Of a DNA stretch of 64,000 nt, positions 51,631-63,545 are shown one piece after another. The translations under genes and the position numbers were made by a program. The stretch covers positions 1,674,001-1,738,000 of the forward strand of contig CAJVGD010000006.1 of assembly GCA_910890315.1 (NCBI GenBank). The letters are read 5' to 3'. Below the pieces are notes generated by a model, which saw nothing but the letters and a program-made list of their open reading frames with translations, ran no database searches and had not been told where the DNA came from. This stretch comes from Serendipita indica DSM 11827. Taxonomy: Eukaryota > Basidiomycota > Agaricomycetes > Sebacinales > Serendipitaceae. Position 1 is the first letter of the stretch; each line of letters opens with the position of its first letter.

Positions 51631-53047
51631 AAGCCCATCACCTTCAAGGTCGCAAAACATGATGCCGAAGAGCTTTGCTCTTCTAGGAAGCCCAAACCTA
51701 TCAAAGCGGAAGAACTCGTGAGCCAGGTGTGGCGCGAAGATGGCGCCAAATGCGGCCGTCCGTTCTCATTTCTAAAAGACTACACCTAACACTTGACCAA
51801 AGGTGTCATAGAGTCTTCTTTCACCCCTGAGGGTAACTTCATTCCCCAAGGCAATGGGTTTATCGACATAGTGGCCAACGCGTACAACGAACATTACCAT
51901 CTGATCATCAGGCATGCGACTCAATACTAATCTCATAAATCACATTCATGACATAAACTCAGGGCCAGACGACTTGTGGATTGCAGTCTTGTCCCTGCTC
52001 AGTTTCGTAAGTACTCTTTGAAATGGCATCCTCTCGCTGACCAAGCATTCAATACAGTGTCAATGCTCGTGCTGAAGGACTGAGGTCCCACTTCGTGTCG
52101 CACGAAGGAACGAAGCATCTGGTGGCCGGCGCAGACTATGGGTTTGGTACACCTGTGACAATAAAGGGGGAATTCTTGAAGACAAGGGTATTTAAAACCG
52201 TTCATATCATAGGGTACTAATCTCTCACTAGGTCAAAGACCCCTCACTCCACGAATTTATTGTCCCTACTTTCTCGATGACGACGTCTAACGACAAAATT
52301 ACCTGCTCGGTCATCATGATAAGCACTCAAGACTTATTTCGGTTGTGGATGCAACTTTTGGTGCGGCATACCTTCTATCACACTTGAGGGCGAACAAGAA
52401 GATAATATAGCAATCCTCAGACGACTTGACAAACTTGAAGAATTTGGAAACAAGCCGAAGGTCTTTGCTCGTTTCCTGTGACTCGTTATCCGCCAGTTTG
52501 TCTCTGCGTTCGATGCGGTCAAAACCGAGAGTGGCGTCGACCTCAGATTCTGGAGCAGGATCTGTCATATTGAGCCCTTTGGGTCTGGTTCATCCCACCT
52601 CAGCGGATGGATCACTGTGTTCACTATCTGGAATCGCCGAGGCGAATGGCAGGCTCATGACCTGAAAACGATTGAGGCTGAATTGAGCGAACAGGAGCAG
52701 AAATACCTCGAGGAGTATACAAAAGACCGCTCGTAAGCACTAATCTTTCAGGCATCGCTGCAACATCTAACTTGGATGCTCTCTAATGCAGGCGATTTAA
52801 ATCGTATGAATCACTACCACCTTTGAGCTTGGACGGGTTACGCTACTCTAAGTTAGATACCTCCTATATTTCAAATGGGTCTTGTGATATCGATATTACC
52901 ATTAAAGGCAAGTCGAAAATACCCTGCAAGCTGGTCGCGGGACATGTTGCAGCGGCAGCGAGCGAGACCGCAGGGCTGCAGAACACGCTGCGCCCTGCCC
53001 CTCCGTGGTTCATGTTTACCAAGGAGAAGACAGAGACAGAAGCCTGA
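51631..53047 (+). pseudogene. DUF4419 family, decayed copy 2
   Basis: Tandem direct paralogue directly upstream of the intact copy at 53399. Blocks in family order: PITFKVAKHDAEEL (no ATG at the position where copies 1 and 3 have one), VWREDGAKCG, VIESSFTPEGN, AYNEHYHLIIR, DDLWIAVLS, YVNARAEGLRSHFVSHEGTK, GADYGFG, CGIPSITLEGEQEDN, FVSAFDAVKT, SHLSGWITVF, and the last exon LSLDGLRYSKLDTS to KEKTETEA. Decay marks: missing start codon, a weakened second donor (gcatgc), several frame changes around 52200-52360, CGA-to-TGA at about 52480, and an extra base giving an early stop at 53045-53047. It ends about 25 codons short of copy 3. Confidence 0.82.
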
Positions 53048-53398
53048 GATGCTCAAGCGTATGAAGAGGGAGTGGCGTTCGCAAAAGCCGCAAAAGCCAG
53101 AGCTTTGAACATCGTCTGCCGCTTTGGAATCAGACTCGCTTTGCAAATAAAGAAGAATATTGAAGCGGCTCTTTATGACTCTCCGGTTTCACCTCATACG
53201 TGAATCGTGCGGGATCCTAAAGCGTCACTGTGACGGCCAGTAGCAGAGAGCCACCGAGCACTCAATAGAATGAGCGAATAGTATGCACGGAAATAATTTC
53301 GTTATCGCCGGGTACCCAGATATTGTCGCTCAGCGTCTATTAATGGCCTCTCCCTATAAGACCCAAGCTTGGCCCATGACAAGCCCAGCGACTCGAAG

Positions 53399-54864
53399 AT
53401 GCCCATCACTTTCAAGGTTGCAAACCATGATGCAGAGGAACTTCGATCTTATAGGAAACCATCGTCCATCACAGCAGAGAGATTTATATGTGAGGTCTGG
53501 AGCGAAGACGGCGCCAAATGTGACCGTGAGTTATCTGGTTGACATGAAGCTACGGCTGACACTTGGAAAGGTGTACTAGAGTCTTCGTTTACCCCCAATG
53601 GTTACCTCATTCCCAAAAGCAATGGGTTTATTAATACTGTGGTCGATGCGTACAACGAACATTATCATCTGATTATCCGGTATGCAATACATTATTAATC
53701 TGGGGTGACGCTATAACATCAAGACAAGGCCGGATGACCTGTGGATCGCGATCTTGTCCCAGTTCAATTTCTAGTGAGCACTTTCTTAGATAACGCTTCT
53801 TCAGTGACCAAGTGCACGGTCTAGTATCAACGCTCATGCCGAGGAACTAAGGTCTCACTTTGTTTCGCACGAAGGAAAGGAGAAGCTGGTGGTCGGCGCA
53901 GACTTTGGATTTGGTGCGGCCGCAAACGATATGGGAGAGCTATTAAAGACAAAGGTGTTTAAAAATATTGATATTGAGAGGCTTCTTACCTCTCTCCAGA
54001 TCAAAGATCCCTCGCTCTACGAGTTTATCGTCCCAACCTTCTCCACGACAACACCGAATGACAAAATCATCTGCTCGGTCATGATGATGAGCACTCTCAA
54101 GGCATACTTCAGTTATGAATTCTGTATCGATTGTGGCATACCTTCAATCACACTCGAGGGCGAACAAGAAGATTATGCGGCAATCCTCAAACGACTGGAC
54201 AAGCTTGAAGAATTTGGTAATGAACCCACCTTCTTTGCTCGTCTGTTGCGACCCATTATCCGCCAATTTATTTCTGCGTTCGATGCAGTCAAAGCCGGGA
54301 ATAGTCTCGACGTCGAGTTCTGGAACAGAATCTGTCATTATCAAGCCGGTGGATCTGGTCCGTCCTATCTCAGTGGATGGATCACTGCCTTTGCCGTCTG
54401 GAACTCGGGAGGTAAATGGCAGGCTCACGACTTGAAAACAATCGAGACCGACTTGAGTGAAGAAGAGCGGAAATATAAGGAAGAGTATGCAATGAACCCG
54501 TCGTAAGCACTATCCCACTAGTCGTCGATGCGACGCCTAATTGAAGCGTTCTCCATACAGGCAGTTTAGGTATCGATTACCACCACCTTTGATCTTGGAT
54601 GGGCTGCGTTTCTCTCGGCTGGATACTTCGGATATCCCAAGCGGGTCCTGTGATGTCGATGTGACCGTTGACGACGGCGGCACAGAAATTCCTTGTAAGC
54701 TGCTCGCAGGCCATGTCGCAGCAGCAGCCAGCGAAACAGCAGGGGTTCAAAATACATTGCGTCCCGCCCCCCAGTGGTTCATGTTCACGAAGGAGAAGAC
54801 GGAGACAGAGGCTGAGATGATGGAGCGTATGATGCGCGAGTGGCGGTCCAAAAGCCGAGTTTAG
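53399..54864 (+). CDS. DUF4419 domain protein, intact copy 3
   Basis: Exons 53399-53525, 53571-53679, 53729-53773, 53825-54502 and 54561-54864 join in phase into 420 residues. Family blocks are complete: MPITFKVANHDAEELRSY, VWSEDGAKCD, NEHYHLIIR, PDDLWIAILSQFNFYINAHA, EELRSHFVSHEG, TFSTTTPNDKIICSVMMMST, LKAYFSYEFCIDCGIPSITL, RLLRPIIRQFISAFDAV and GGSGPSYLSGWITAF. A C-terminal exon (SGSCDVDVTVDD, GHVAAAAS, RPAPQWFMFTKEK) is conserved in all three local copies. DUF4419 proteins are of unknown function and expanded in Agaricomycetes. This copy is the only one in the window able to make a full protein. Confidence 0.88.
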
Positions 54865-55785
54865 TGAATATCTCCAATGAAATTTCGGGTTGAAACAAAT
54901 GAGATCCAGTTTGAGGGATTCACATCCGTGGAGGGAAGGGTCTTACAAGCCTTTACCAGGCACAGTAATTGAATTGTCTGCACGATTTTCAACTAATATT
55001 TGGCTCCTTGTCAAACTGCGGCGGCCACTTGAAAGCCCCGCTCGAGCCTGTCCTTAAACCTTTGTTTCCCTGGCTCGAGCGTACTGGCCTCCCCTCCGAC
55101 CTTGCGCTCCCAATGCATATCCGTGAAATTTGTCAGCTTATTGTACAGGCTGACCGCAACTTCTTGGCTCATCCCCCCCGGTTTCATGACTTCGGTACCG
55201 ATGCCGAAAGGCGAGTCAAGCTTGCCCGCCCTTCGCTCAACAATTCTGGGTTCTATCGGTAACTTTTGACAGTTCTGCTTACTAAGGAAGCCGCAACAGC
55301 TGTTGTTTCCAGGACAGACGTTGCTCCCTTGAGTATTGTGAGTGCATCACCAGCTGAAACTTTACGTTCTTTTGTCGAACAGCTTACTCCTATGTACCTG
55401 AGCACGAGCTCCAGCAGATCAAGGGAAAGAGGACTGAAGGCTCGGACCCATAGTCTTAGTGCCCCTCACAATCTCCGTCCGCGTGCTCTGTCTCCTCCTG
55501 GATCCAGATGGTGCGATTGTTTTTGTTTGTCATTTAGATCTCTGATGAAATCTCCTATTTCGTTCACACCCTTCCTCCCTGTTCATTGCGAGCGTCTAAG
55601 GGGTCCCACGTGAGTTGTGGGTATAACGTATATTCAGCGATAAATCGTCGAGCCCAAAAGGACATAAAGGTCAGGGGTCCGCCCGGAGGGCCCTTCAGTA
55701 TTCATCTCTTGGTTTGATAGGTCGAAGTATATACGAATAGGAAATAGGCCAAAGTAACGTGATACCGAAATACCAACAAACGCGA
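54865..55785. other. Unassigned stretch between DUF4419 copy 3 and the mitoribosomal gene
   Basis: 921 bp. Two adjacent plus-strand open frames, 54969-55262 (PLFPWLERTGLPSDLALP, MHIREICQLIVQ) and 55266-55613 (Arg/Ser/Pro-rich), read somewhat like protein text but match no family I know. They could be a relic or chance. Not called as genes. Confidence 0.3.
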
Positions 55786-57262
55786 CTAATAAATCCGAGG
55801 TGCCGTTGTCGAGAGGGGACGGTACTCGGAAGCGTTTGTGCCGCCAGTTGCACGCCATCTCGAATGGATTGCGCTGACCTTTCCCCAGTCGACAAAGTTC
55901 CAGAATCGTCGTAGGTACTCTTCCTTCCCAGGATGCCGTACCCTCCGCAAAGCCACATATGCTCGTGGACACTTGAGACGTGCGCATCAGTTCTGAGTGT
56001 GAAGTTGCAAGGTAGCAGACTGACCTTATGCAGAGCAAGGGGCTCAAATCATCTTGACCACCTCTGAGTCGCGACGACAGTGAAAAGGGCGGACTAGTAG
56101 GGTCACGACGGATCGTACTCAGAGCGGCGTTATCTGCCGCCACAGTCCGAGGCCTAGGCTGTCGCTCTAATGGGAGAGTATCATTGTCCAAGGGATCCAA
56201 CTCGTCTGCCGGCTCCGGCCTGGGCACATCCTCGTTATATGTGCTGCTGTACCGATGAGAGCTTGTGATGGGTGATTGTGGGTAGCGATGGGAAGGCGAG
56301 AGTGGTTCTAGAGGCGCTAATCTTGCGGGGGTTTGGGAGAACCGCGGGGCCGCAAAGGATGTTGCGTACAGAGGAGAGTTGATCAAAGAAGAGGTGTGGA
56401 GCATCTTGGCCTTTGAGGCTCCACCATTGCGAGGGATCTGAGTAGTCTGACCACCAGCAGATTGGCTGCTGATTCGCTCTCCGAGAACCTGAAGCAGACT
56501 CCGCGAATTCAGGCTGACTTCGCTCAGCCCTTCGGGATACTTTTGAACCCTACTCCTGACCAACATTGTCCCGGGTCCGTAGGATGGAATGACGGCAAGA
56601 TGGTCACCGGTCTCATCACAAACGAGCCATACCCAGCCAGAACCCATCATGCCGAGCGCTGCTGCGGACATTGTCGACTTTAGATTATCCAATGAACTGA
56701 ACGAGTCTTCGATTGCCACCTTCAAGTCGGTTTTCATCGAGTGCTCGTGTGACTCTGCCGGCGATCCATCAATAGTAGGAGCTGCTTGAGATAATGGAAG
56801 CTATGTATGTTTGTGAGCCTGCTGATTCTGTTTCGTCTACTGCGCGCGCGTACCAGATTATCGAAGAAAAAAGAGTTGTTCAAGGCCTGAGACGCGTAAT
56901 TAAAGGCGAGTACATGTTTAGGATCGTTTCCGAGGCTGACGACCGTTTGTGCGACGCTCTTGTCCTTCAATTCGGGTTCAGCTGAGAAGGATAAAGTATA
57001 AGCCGCTGGATTCATGCAGAAAGAAAGGGGACTAACTGGCAAGTTCCTCGTTTAATCTCGTCAATAGGCCCTGCTGGTATTCGACTGCAATCGTCTTCAC
57101 CGCGTCTGGAGACAAGAAGTCGCCCAGTCCTTGCTCGAGATAGAACGGTGCTATGACGCTATGTTGTGCATTTGTCGAGAGGTACGCTGTAAAGACGTAG
57201 CGCAGCTCTCTCGTTCTTCGTGTTCGACAAAACGATGTCGTCGTCCTTTTGAGCGTGTACAT
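55786..57262 (-). CDS. Mitochondrial small-subunit ribosomal protein of the Fe/Mn-SOD fold (mS42/mS43, Rsm26/Mrp1-like)
   Basis: Structural ribosomal protein derived from superoxide dismutase. ATG 57262 starts a basic presequence (MYTLKRTTTSFCRTRRTREL). Exons 57262-57037, 56981-56854, 56800-56025 and 55971-55786. Blocks: FYLEQGLGDFLSPDAVKTIA, HVLAFNYASQALNNSFFFDN, ALGMMGSGWVWLVCDETG, HLAVIPSYGPGTMLV, then a Ser/Pro-rich insert of about 200 residues, then VHEHMWL and EEYLRRFWNFVDWGKVS. One base seems missing near 55930 between GYGILG and KEEYLRRF; no intron fits. SOD metal ligands are not all kept, as known for these ribosomal proteins. Confidence 0.82.
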
Positions 57263-57402
57263 GGCGATATTGAGTAGCTTTACGCGATATTATACTCCTT
57301 ATAAACGCAAAAGCTGGCCCAACCAACGAGAAACGACGGGGTCGAGGTCGAAGAAAGTTTTGGACAAAACTGGTTGACTCTCGACCGTGACAAGTGCTGG
57401 CC

Positions 57403-57873
57403 ATGCCACCGAAACCGAGCGCAACTCCCAAGCCATCTGCATCTACAAATGCCTTCTCGTCTCTCTGGAAGGCGTACCAGGACGAGACGCCAGCAAGACT
57501 AAAGCTCATCGACGCCTTTCTCGTGTTTCTCATGCTCAGCGGCATCATTCAATTCGTATATTGCGTCCTAATCTCGAGCTTTCCCTTCAACGCATTTCTC
57601 GCTGGGTACATATCTCATTGCCGGTGACCAGCGCGCTAACAAGCTGGGGCCCCGTTCCAGATTTGCCAGCTGTGTGGGCCAATTCGTGCTGACTGCAAGC
57701 TTGCGATCACAAGTTAATCCTCTGAATCAACAAGAGTTTAAAGACGTGTCTCCGGAACGGTGCGTCTCGCCATCCCTCTCTCCCAAGCACTGCTGACGTT
57801 TCGTAGAGCGTTTGCAGACTTCGCACTCGGATCTATCGTACTTCACTTTTTCGTATTCAACTTTCTCGGTTGA
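57403..57873 (+). CDS. OST2: Oligosaccharyltransferase subunit DAD1/OST2
   Basis: Small ER membrane subunit of the complex that transfers N-glycans. Exons 57403-57605, 57661-57759 and 57807-57873 join in phase into 122 residues. Family text: SSLWKAYQDETPARLKLIDA, FLMLSGIIQFVYCVL, FPFNAFLAGFASCVGQFVLT, SLRSQVNP, and the hallmark C-terminus RAFADFALGSIVLHFFVFNF before LG-stop. Three membrane spans. Divergent from the mitoribosomal gene with 140 bp between starts. Confidence 0.94.
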
Positions 57874-58080
57874 GCGTATGGTGTATCTATTGCGTGTCAT
57901 ATCCTATTTGCTTCGACAGGTAGCCCAGAAGTGGTATCGCCTCTGGATGTGAGTCAAACCAGTGTAATAGCGAGTTATTAGCCAAGGAAGTATTATCGAA
58001 TTTACCAAACTAAGCTGTAACTCGGCGCGTGCAGAGGCTGGCACGCACACGCGGCAATCTTGGAACCATCCATCTTCAGG

Positions 58081-61000
58081 ATGTCGGCCTCAAGTTCATC
58101 CAAACCAAGCAAGCAGCGCAAGAATGTCGATTCTCTGGCATCCTCATCTTCTGCCCAAGGCTCGAGCAAGAAGGCTCAAATGTACAACACGGTCAATGTC
58201 GGTCTCACCGTAGGGGCGAGTATCGCCGAGGTATCAGATATACTGGCACCTCTTAAAGCAGCTTGTCTAACAACAAAAACGATCCTCGAAGTCGCACAGG
58301 CAAGTTGGCAGACTTGTGGTGATATGACTTCCTCTAATAGGTATAACAGGCGATAGACAGCAATCAAGAAGAATGGACAGACCTTGTTCAACGTCTCAAG
58401 CGTTATATGTCTGCACTCGAAGAACGAACCACATTGTTTGAGACATACCCCCAAGAAGAGAGGGTCGTCGACGAGGCATTCCGCCGGCCACTCATCCACT
58501 ATGTCGAGTAGGCGAATTATTCAATTTCATTTCAATGCATTGAGATATCTAGGTTTCTCGAGACTATGCATGATATGGTCGTCGATCTAAAGGAAAAACG
58601 CAGCCGCAAGAAACTTGGTCTCTTCAAAGCGTTTAGCAAAGTGAAAGCAGATGCAGGGGAGATTCTGAAAATGAGCCAAGACATTGAGGATCAACATAGG
58701 CAGTTCATGGTGCGAGCTTCATCAGTCCTTTCACAATCTCACCTCGGAGGTAGGAGGCGTTGGGCGTTTTCACCGCACTACGCGTTCAAGTCGTAGACAA
58801 AACTACGAAAGCCACAGAAGTCAAGTTGGACGTCACCAAATCATGCGTGGAGACTACCAAGACTACCGCCGATGCGACCAAAACTACCGTGGATGCGACC
58901 AAGGCCACTGTCGACGCCACCAAAACAGACGTTGAAACACTTTTGACAGACGGTATGTCAAAACTGTCATAGATGGCAGCTACTTACACTTTAAAGTGGA
59001 CGCAAACGCAATACTGCAGCTCCCGACAGTCGCATTCGTCGCCTCTTCGGTCCACAATCCGTGCCTACAAGGAACGCGCGAGGCGGTCCTCAACACAATC
59101 TGGCAATGGGCCGATGGCGATACATCGGACAAGCCGATATTCTGGCTCTGCGATATAGCCGGCTCCGGCAAGTCGACTGTTGCAATGACGGCTGTCGAAT
59201 CATGGCGCAGTCAAGGAGTACTCGGCGGTCGATTCTTCTTCTCCATCTCAAGCAACGAAACATCCAGTACCGACAGGCTCTGCTCGACCATAGCACGAGA
59301 CCTCGCGCATCACATACGCGAACTCGCGCCGCACGTCGCTGAGGCCGTGAAGCACAACCCCTCTTTCATGCGATGCTCTCTTGAGGAGCAGTTCGAGTTG
59401 CTCGTCAGTGGTCCCCTCCATCATCGGCAAGGGCGCATGATACTTGTCATCGACGCTCTTGACGAATGTAAGTCTCCATCACAGAGAAAAGAACTCGTCG
59501 AAACCCTGTCCAAGATCGTCCAAAAGAGTGAAAAGCTCAGGATATTCATTACAAGTCGGCCAGATCCCGTCATACAAGCAGTCCTAGGGCCGCTCTCAAT
59601 CAAATCCAAGTTGGAGGACCGCCTCCACGATGTCAAGCATCGCGACAATATCGATGACGTCGCGAGCTATGTACATCATTCACTACGTGAAAGACTGCCG
59701 GAGGACAAGAGACGGAAGCTTGTCCAAAAGGCCAACGGACTATTTATCTGGGCGAGTACTGCTTGTCGAATGCTCAATAACACGACAAGTATGAGCTCGC
59801 CTGAGGACATATACGACAGTTTGATGTCCATGAACGAAGCCGGAGCCATAGACGAAGTATATAGTCTCGTCTTCGAACGCACAGATCCCCAAAACTATAC
59901 GGTGATGTGCACGATGCTCGCGGTGCTGCTTGCTGCATTCGAACCTCTCACCACCGATGACCTGAACGATGTACTGAAGGATTCCAAAATACGTGGAAGT
60001 GCCGAAGGGTTGGTCCAGAACCTCGGAAGCGTACTCACCACAGATCAGACGACAAATCTCATCCAATTTCGTCACCCCACATTCGTGGAGTACCTTCGGC
60101 GCTGTACTACTACCCAAGCCGCATCTAGCAGGTATAAACTAGATCTCAACCTAGCCAATGCACATGGTCAAGCAGCATATTGGTGTCTCAAACGCCTCAA
60201 ATCACAGACGGAGGGTCTAAAGTTCAATATATGTCAAATCGAGACATCTTTCTGTCTGAACAGACAAATTCCGGATCTTGATACTCGAGTATCAAAGTAC
60301 ATTCCAAGGAGACTTCGATATGCAAGTTCTCATTGGTTGTTCCATGCTGCCGGCGCTGACGACAATTGGTGGCCCACGCTCAAGAACGAGCTCCAATATG
60401 TCATTCAAGTTCCATACGCATTTCAGTGGATGGAGATCCTCAGCGTGACTGGTGGAGTGCCACGAGCAATCGCCGGTCTTCGGGCTATTACACGGCACAC
60501 AAGAGTAAGTGGTTTATCCTAACAAATGGCTGTCTCTTACGCAGTGTGTAGCTCAAAGGTCAGACTCGAGAGTGGCTAGAAGAGATTCGAAGGTTCATGA
60601 CGACATTTTCGGTGCCGATACAGGACAGCGCACCGCACGTTTACGTTTCTGCGCTTCCATTCACCCCCACAAAGTCAATGCTGCATACTCATGGAATGAA
60701 GGAGTATACAGGCATACTAAATGTAACCAGAGGGCTCGAGGAAGCGTATCCTGGACTCCCTAATTTTCTTCGAGGCCATGAAGGCGGCGTTTTGGCCGTC
60801 GGATTCGCGCCAGATGGCTCACGAATCGTCTCTGGCTCCTCCGACAAGACGCTTCGACTGTGGGATGTGGAAAGTGGACAGTCAGTTGGAGAGCCACTTC
60901 GAGGTCATCAAGGCGTCGTTCGGGCCGTCGGATTCTCGCCAGATGGCTCACGAATCGTCTCCGGCTCGGAGGGCAACACGCTTCGACTGTGGGATGTGGA

Positions 61001-62994
61001 CACTGGACAGCCAGTTGGAGAGCCACTTCAAGGTCATGGAGGCTGCGTTTGTGCCGTCGGATTCTCGCCAGATGGCTCACGCATCATCTCTGGCTCCTCC
61101 GACAAGATGCTTCGACTGTGGGATGTAGATACTGGACAGCCAATTGGAGGGCCACTTCGCGGTCACCAAGGCAGGGTCAACGCTGTTGTATTCTCGCCAG
61201 ATGGCTCACGAATCATCTCTGGCTCGGACGACAAGACACTTCAACTGTGGGATGTGGACACTGGACAGCCAGTTGGAGAGCCACTTCGCGGTCATCAAGG
61301 CCCTGTTTTCGCCGTCGGATTCTCGCCAGATGGCTCACGAATTGTCTCTGGCTCGGAGGACAACACGCTTCGACTGTGGGATGTGGACACTGGACAGCCA
61401 GTTGGAGAGCCATTTCGTGGTCATGGAAACTGGGTTCGTGCCGTCGGATTCTCGCCAGATGGCTCACGAATCATCTCCGGCTCCTCCGACAAGACGCTTC
61501 GACTGTGGGATGTGGACACTGGACAGCCAATTGGAGAGCCACTTCGAGGTCACCAAGGCGGGGTCAATGCTGCCAGATTCTCGCCAGATGGCTCACGAGT
61601 CGTCTCTGGCTCCTACGACAACACGCTTCGACTTTGGGATGTGGACACTGGAAAGCCAGTTGGAGAGCCACCTCGAGGTCACCAAGGCAGGGTTTGGGCC
61701 GTCGCATTCTCACCAGATGGCTCACGAATCGTTTCTGGCTCCTCTGACAAGACGCTTCGACTATGGGATGTGGACACTGGACAGCCAGTTGGAGAGCCAC
61801 TTCAAGGTCATGAAGACTATATTCGTGCCGTCGGATTCTTGCCAGATGGCTCACGAATCGTCTCTGGCTCGGACGACAAGACGCTTCGAATCTGGGATCT
61901 GAACACTGGACAGGCAGTTGGCGAGCCACTTCGAGGTCATGAAGACTGGGTTCGTGCCGTCGGATTTTCACCAGATGGCTCACGAATCGTCTCTGGCTCG
62001 GATGACAATATGCTTCGACTGTGGGATGTGGACACTGGACAGCCCGTTGGAGAGCCACTTCGAGGTCATCAAGGCACCGTTTGGGCCGTCGGATTCTCGC
62101 CAGATGGTTCTCGAATTGTTTCTGGCTCCTCCGACAACATGCTTCGACTGTGGGATGTGGACACTGGACAGCCCGTGGGAGAGCCACTTCGAGGTCATCA
62201 AGACACCGTTTGGACCGTCGGATTCTCACCAGATGGCTCACAAATTGTCTCTGGCTCGTCCGACAAGACGCTTCGACTGTGGGATGTAGACACTGGACAG
62301 CCAGTTGGAGAGCCGCTTCGAGGTCATCAAGGCATCGTTTGGGCCGTCGCATTCTCGCCAGATGGCTCACGAATCGTCTCTGGCTCCTCCGACAAGACGC
62401 TTCTACTGTGGGATGTGGACACTGGACAGCCAGTTGGAGAGCCACTTCGAGGTCATGAAGACTGGGTTCGTGCCGTCGGATTCTCACCAGATGGCTCACA
62501 AATTGTCTCTGGCTCGGACGACAAGACACTTCGACTGTGGGATGTGGAGACTGAACAGCCAGTTGGAGGGCCATTTCGTGGTCATGGAGGCCGGGTTCGT
62601 GCCGTCGGATTCTCGCCGGATGGCTTAGGAGCTTTCTCTGGCTCGGAAGATCCAACAATTCGACGGTGGGATGCAGAGAAAGGTGCCTATTCTCTCAAAT
62701 TTCTTGTTTTTTGACCCGTGTGATTGACCTTCTCCAGGAGAATTAGGGAGGATTGATCTGCCAGGGCTTGTACCTGGATTTCGCCATTGCTCGCTTTTAC
62801 ATGATGGCTGGGTACAATCTTCTGGTAAATTTCTATTCTGGGTCCCACCAGACAATCGCCATGGACTACAAAATCCGCGTCTTCTTCTGACTATACCGAC
62901 AATTAGTCACCACCGGGCAACTAAACTTGATTTCACCCATTTTCAATGTGGACCCACCTGGACAAATGTCGTTCGGAGAGTGTCGACCCAGTAA
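58081..62994 (+). CDS. NACHT-WD40 NLR (HET-E/HET-D type) with helical N-terminus and near-identical WD40 blades
   Basis: Probable STAND immune or incompatibility receptor. Exons 58081-58299, 58350-58507, 58553-58749, 58791-58952, 58997-60504, 60552-62682 and 62738-62994 join in phase into 1543 residues. Residues 1-190 are helical (LAPLKAACLTTKTILEVA, RLKRYMSALEERTTLFE), similar in style to HeLo/MLKL-like bundles (inference). A Thr/Asp/Ala/Lys linker with a recurring TTVDATK unit spans about 195-240. NACHT: Walker A DIAGSGKST (Lys 304), Walker B MILVIDALDE, FITSRPDP. WD40 blades start at residue 821 (60768). The last exon (VPGFRHCSLLHDGWVQSSGK, FWVPPDNRHGLQNPRLLLTI, TWTNV) is the family's usual C-terminus, so the stop in the WD40 exon frame at 62712 is bypassed by intron 62683-62737. 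Intron 1 has a GC donor. Confidence 0.92.
60768..62682 (+). repeat. 129-bp tandem repeat encoding WD40 blades (14 full units plus a partial)
   Basis: Units of exactly 129 bp (43 residues) run from 60768; unit 15 starts at 62574 and diverges after its SPDG turn. The consensus is LRGHxxxVxAVGFSPDGSRI then VSGSxDxTLRLWDVDTGQPV. No unit differs in length. Fourteen regular blades fit two seven-bladed propellers. Confidence 0.95.
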
Positions 62995-63545
62995 AATACA
63001 GCTACTATTTATATTTATCGATGGAATTTCTTTTTCTTGTCCAATAGATAAAGATTCTTAGGGCAAAACCTCCGCGCTTGTTGACTGTGCCAGGCATTAC
63101 GTTCCTCCTAATAAGTAAAAATTGATTAAACCCGGGAGAATACATGTTGTTTACGGGTAACTATTGCTATCAATCTCCTTCGTGAAATCTGTTGAGCAAT
63201 GTTTACCTCCCACTCCCATCAGTTGCCGTGAAATAAGCAGTTGTTTACTCATTATTTCGGATTACCTGCTGTGAGAGACTGGGTCAAATTCAGCGTAGTA
63301 CGTGGACTAGAGTACCCCTGGCTCCCTAGTGTGATCAGTACCACAATAGACGAGGTCATGATATCCCAGTCTTCTTCAGAATAATGCGTCCAGATGTCAT
63401 TTTATTCCATATAAGTGACGATCATAGTTGCTGGCATTCAAGTGCATGTATACTAGATCAAGCCCTAATGAAGAAGGACATTACAGGACGCTAGCGACCT
63501 CTAACTCAAGCATAAATACCACGCATGTGGATAACTTAGTGACCT
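62995..63545. other. Convergent intergenic region
   Basis: 551 bp between the NLR stop and the 3' end of the last gene. AT-rich; no gene, RNA or repeat seen. Confidence 0.4.

Noticed and set aside
51381-51662. 93-codon open frame ahead of DUF4419 copy 2
   Set aside because: It runs through the first DUF4419 block in the wrong frame and has no start or homology support of its own.
60760-62658. Long open frames in other frames and on the opposite strand across the WD40 region (up to 364 codons)
   Set aside because: They arise because the 129-bp unit is a multiple of three and nearly identical, so an open off-frame unit stays open. Only the NLR frame carries WD40 residues.
60768-62682. Regular repeats that could suggest a CRISPR-like or satellite array
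   Set aside because: The repeat is coding, in frame, with no spacers; the differences are single codons at fixed blade positions.
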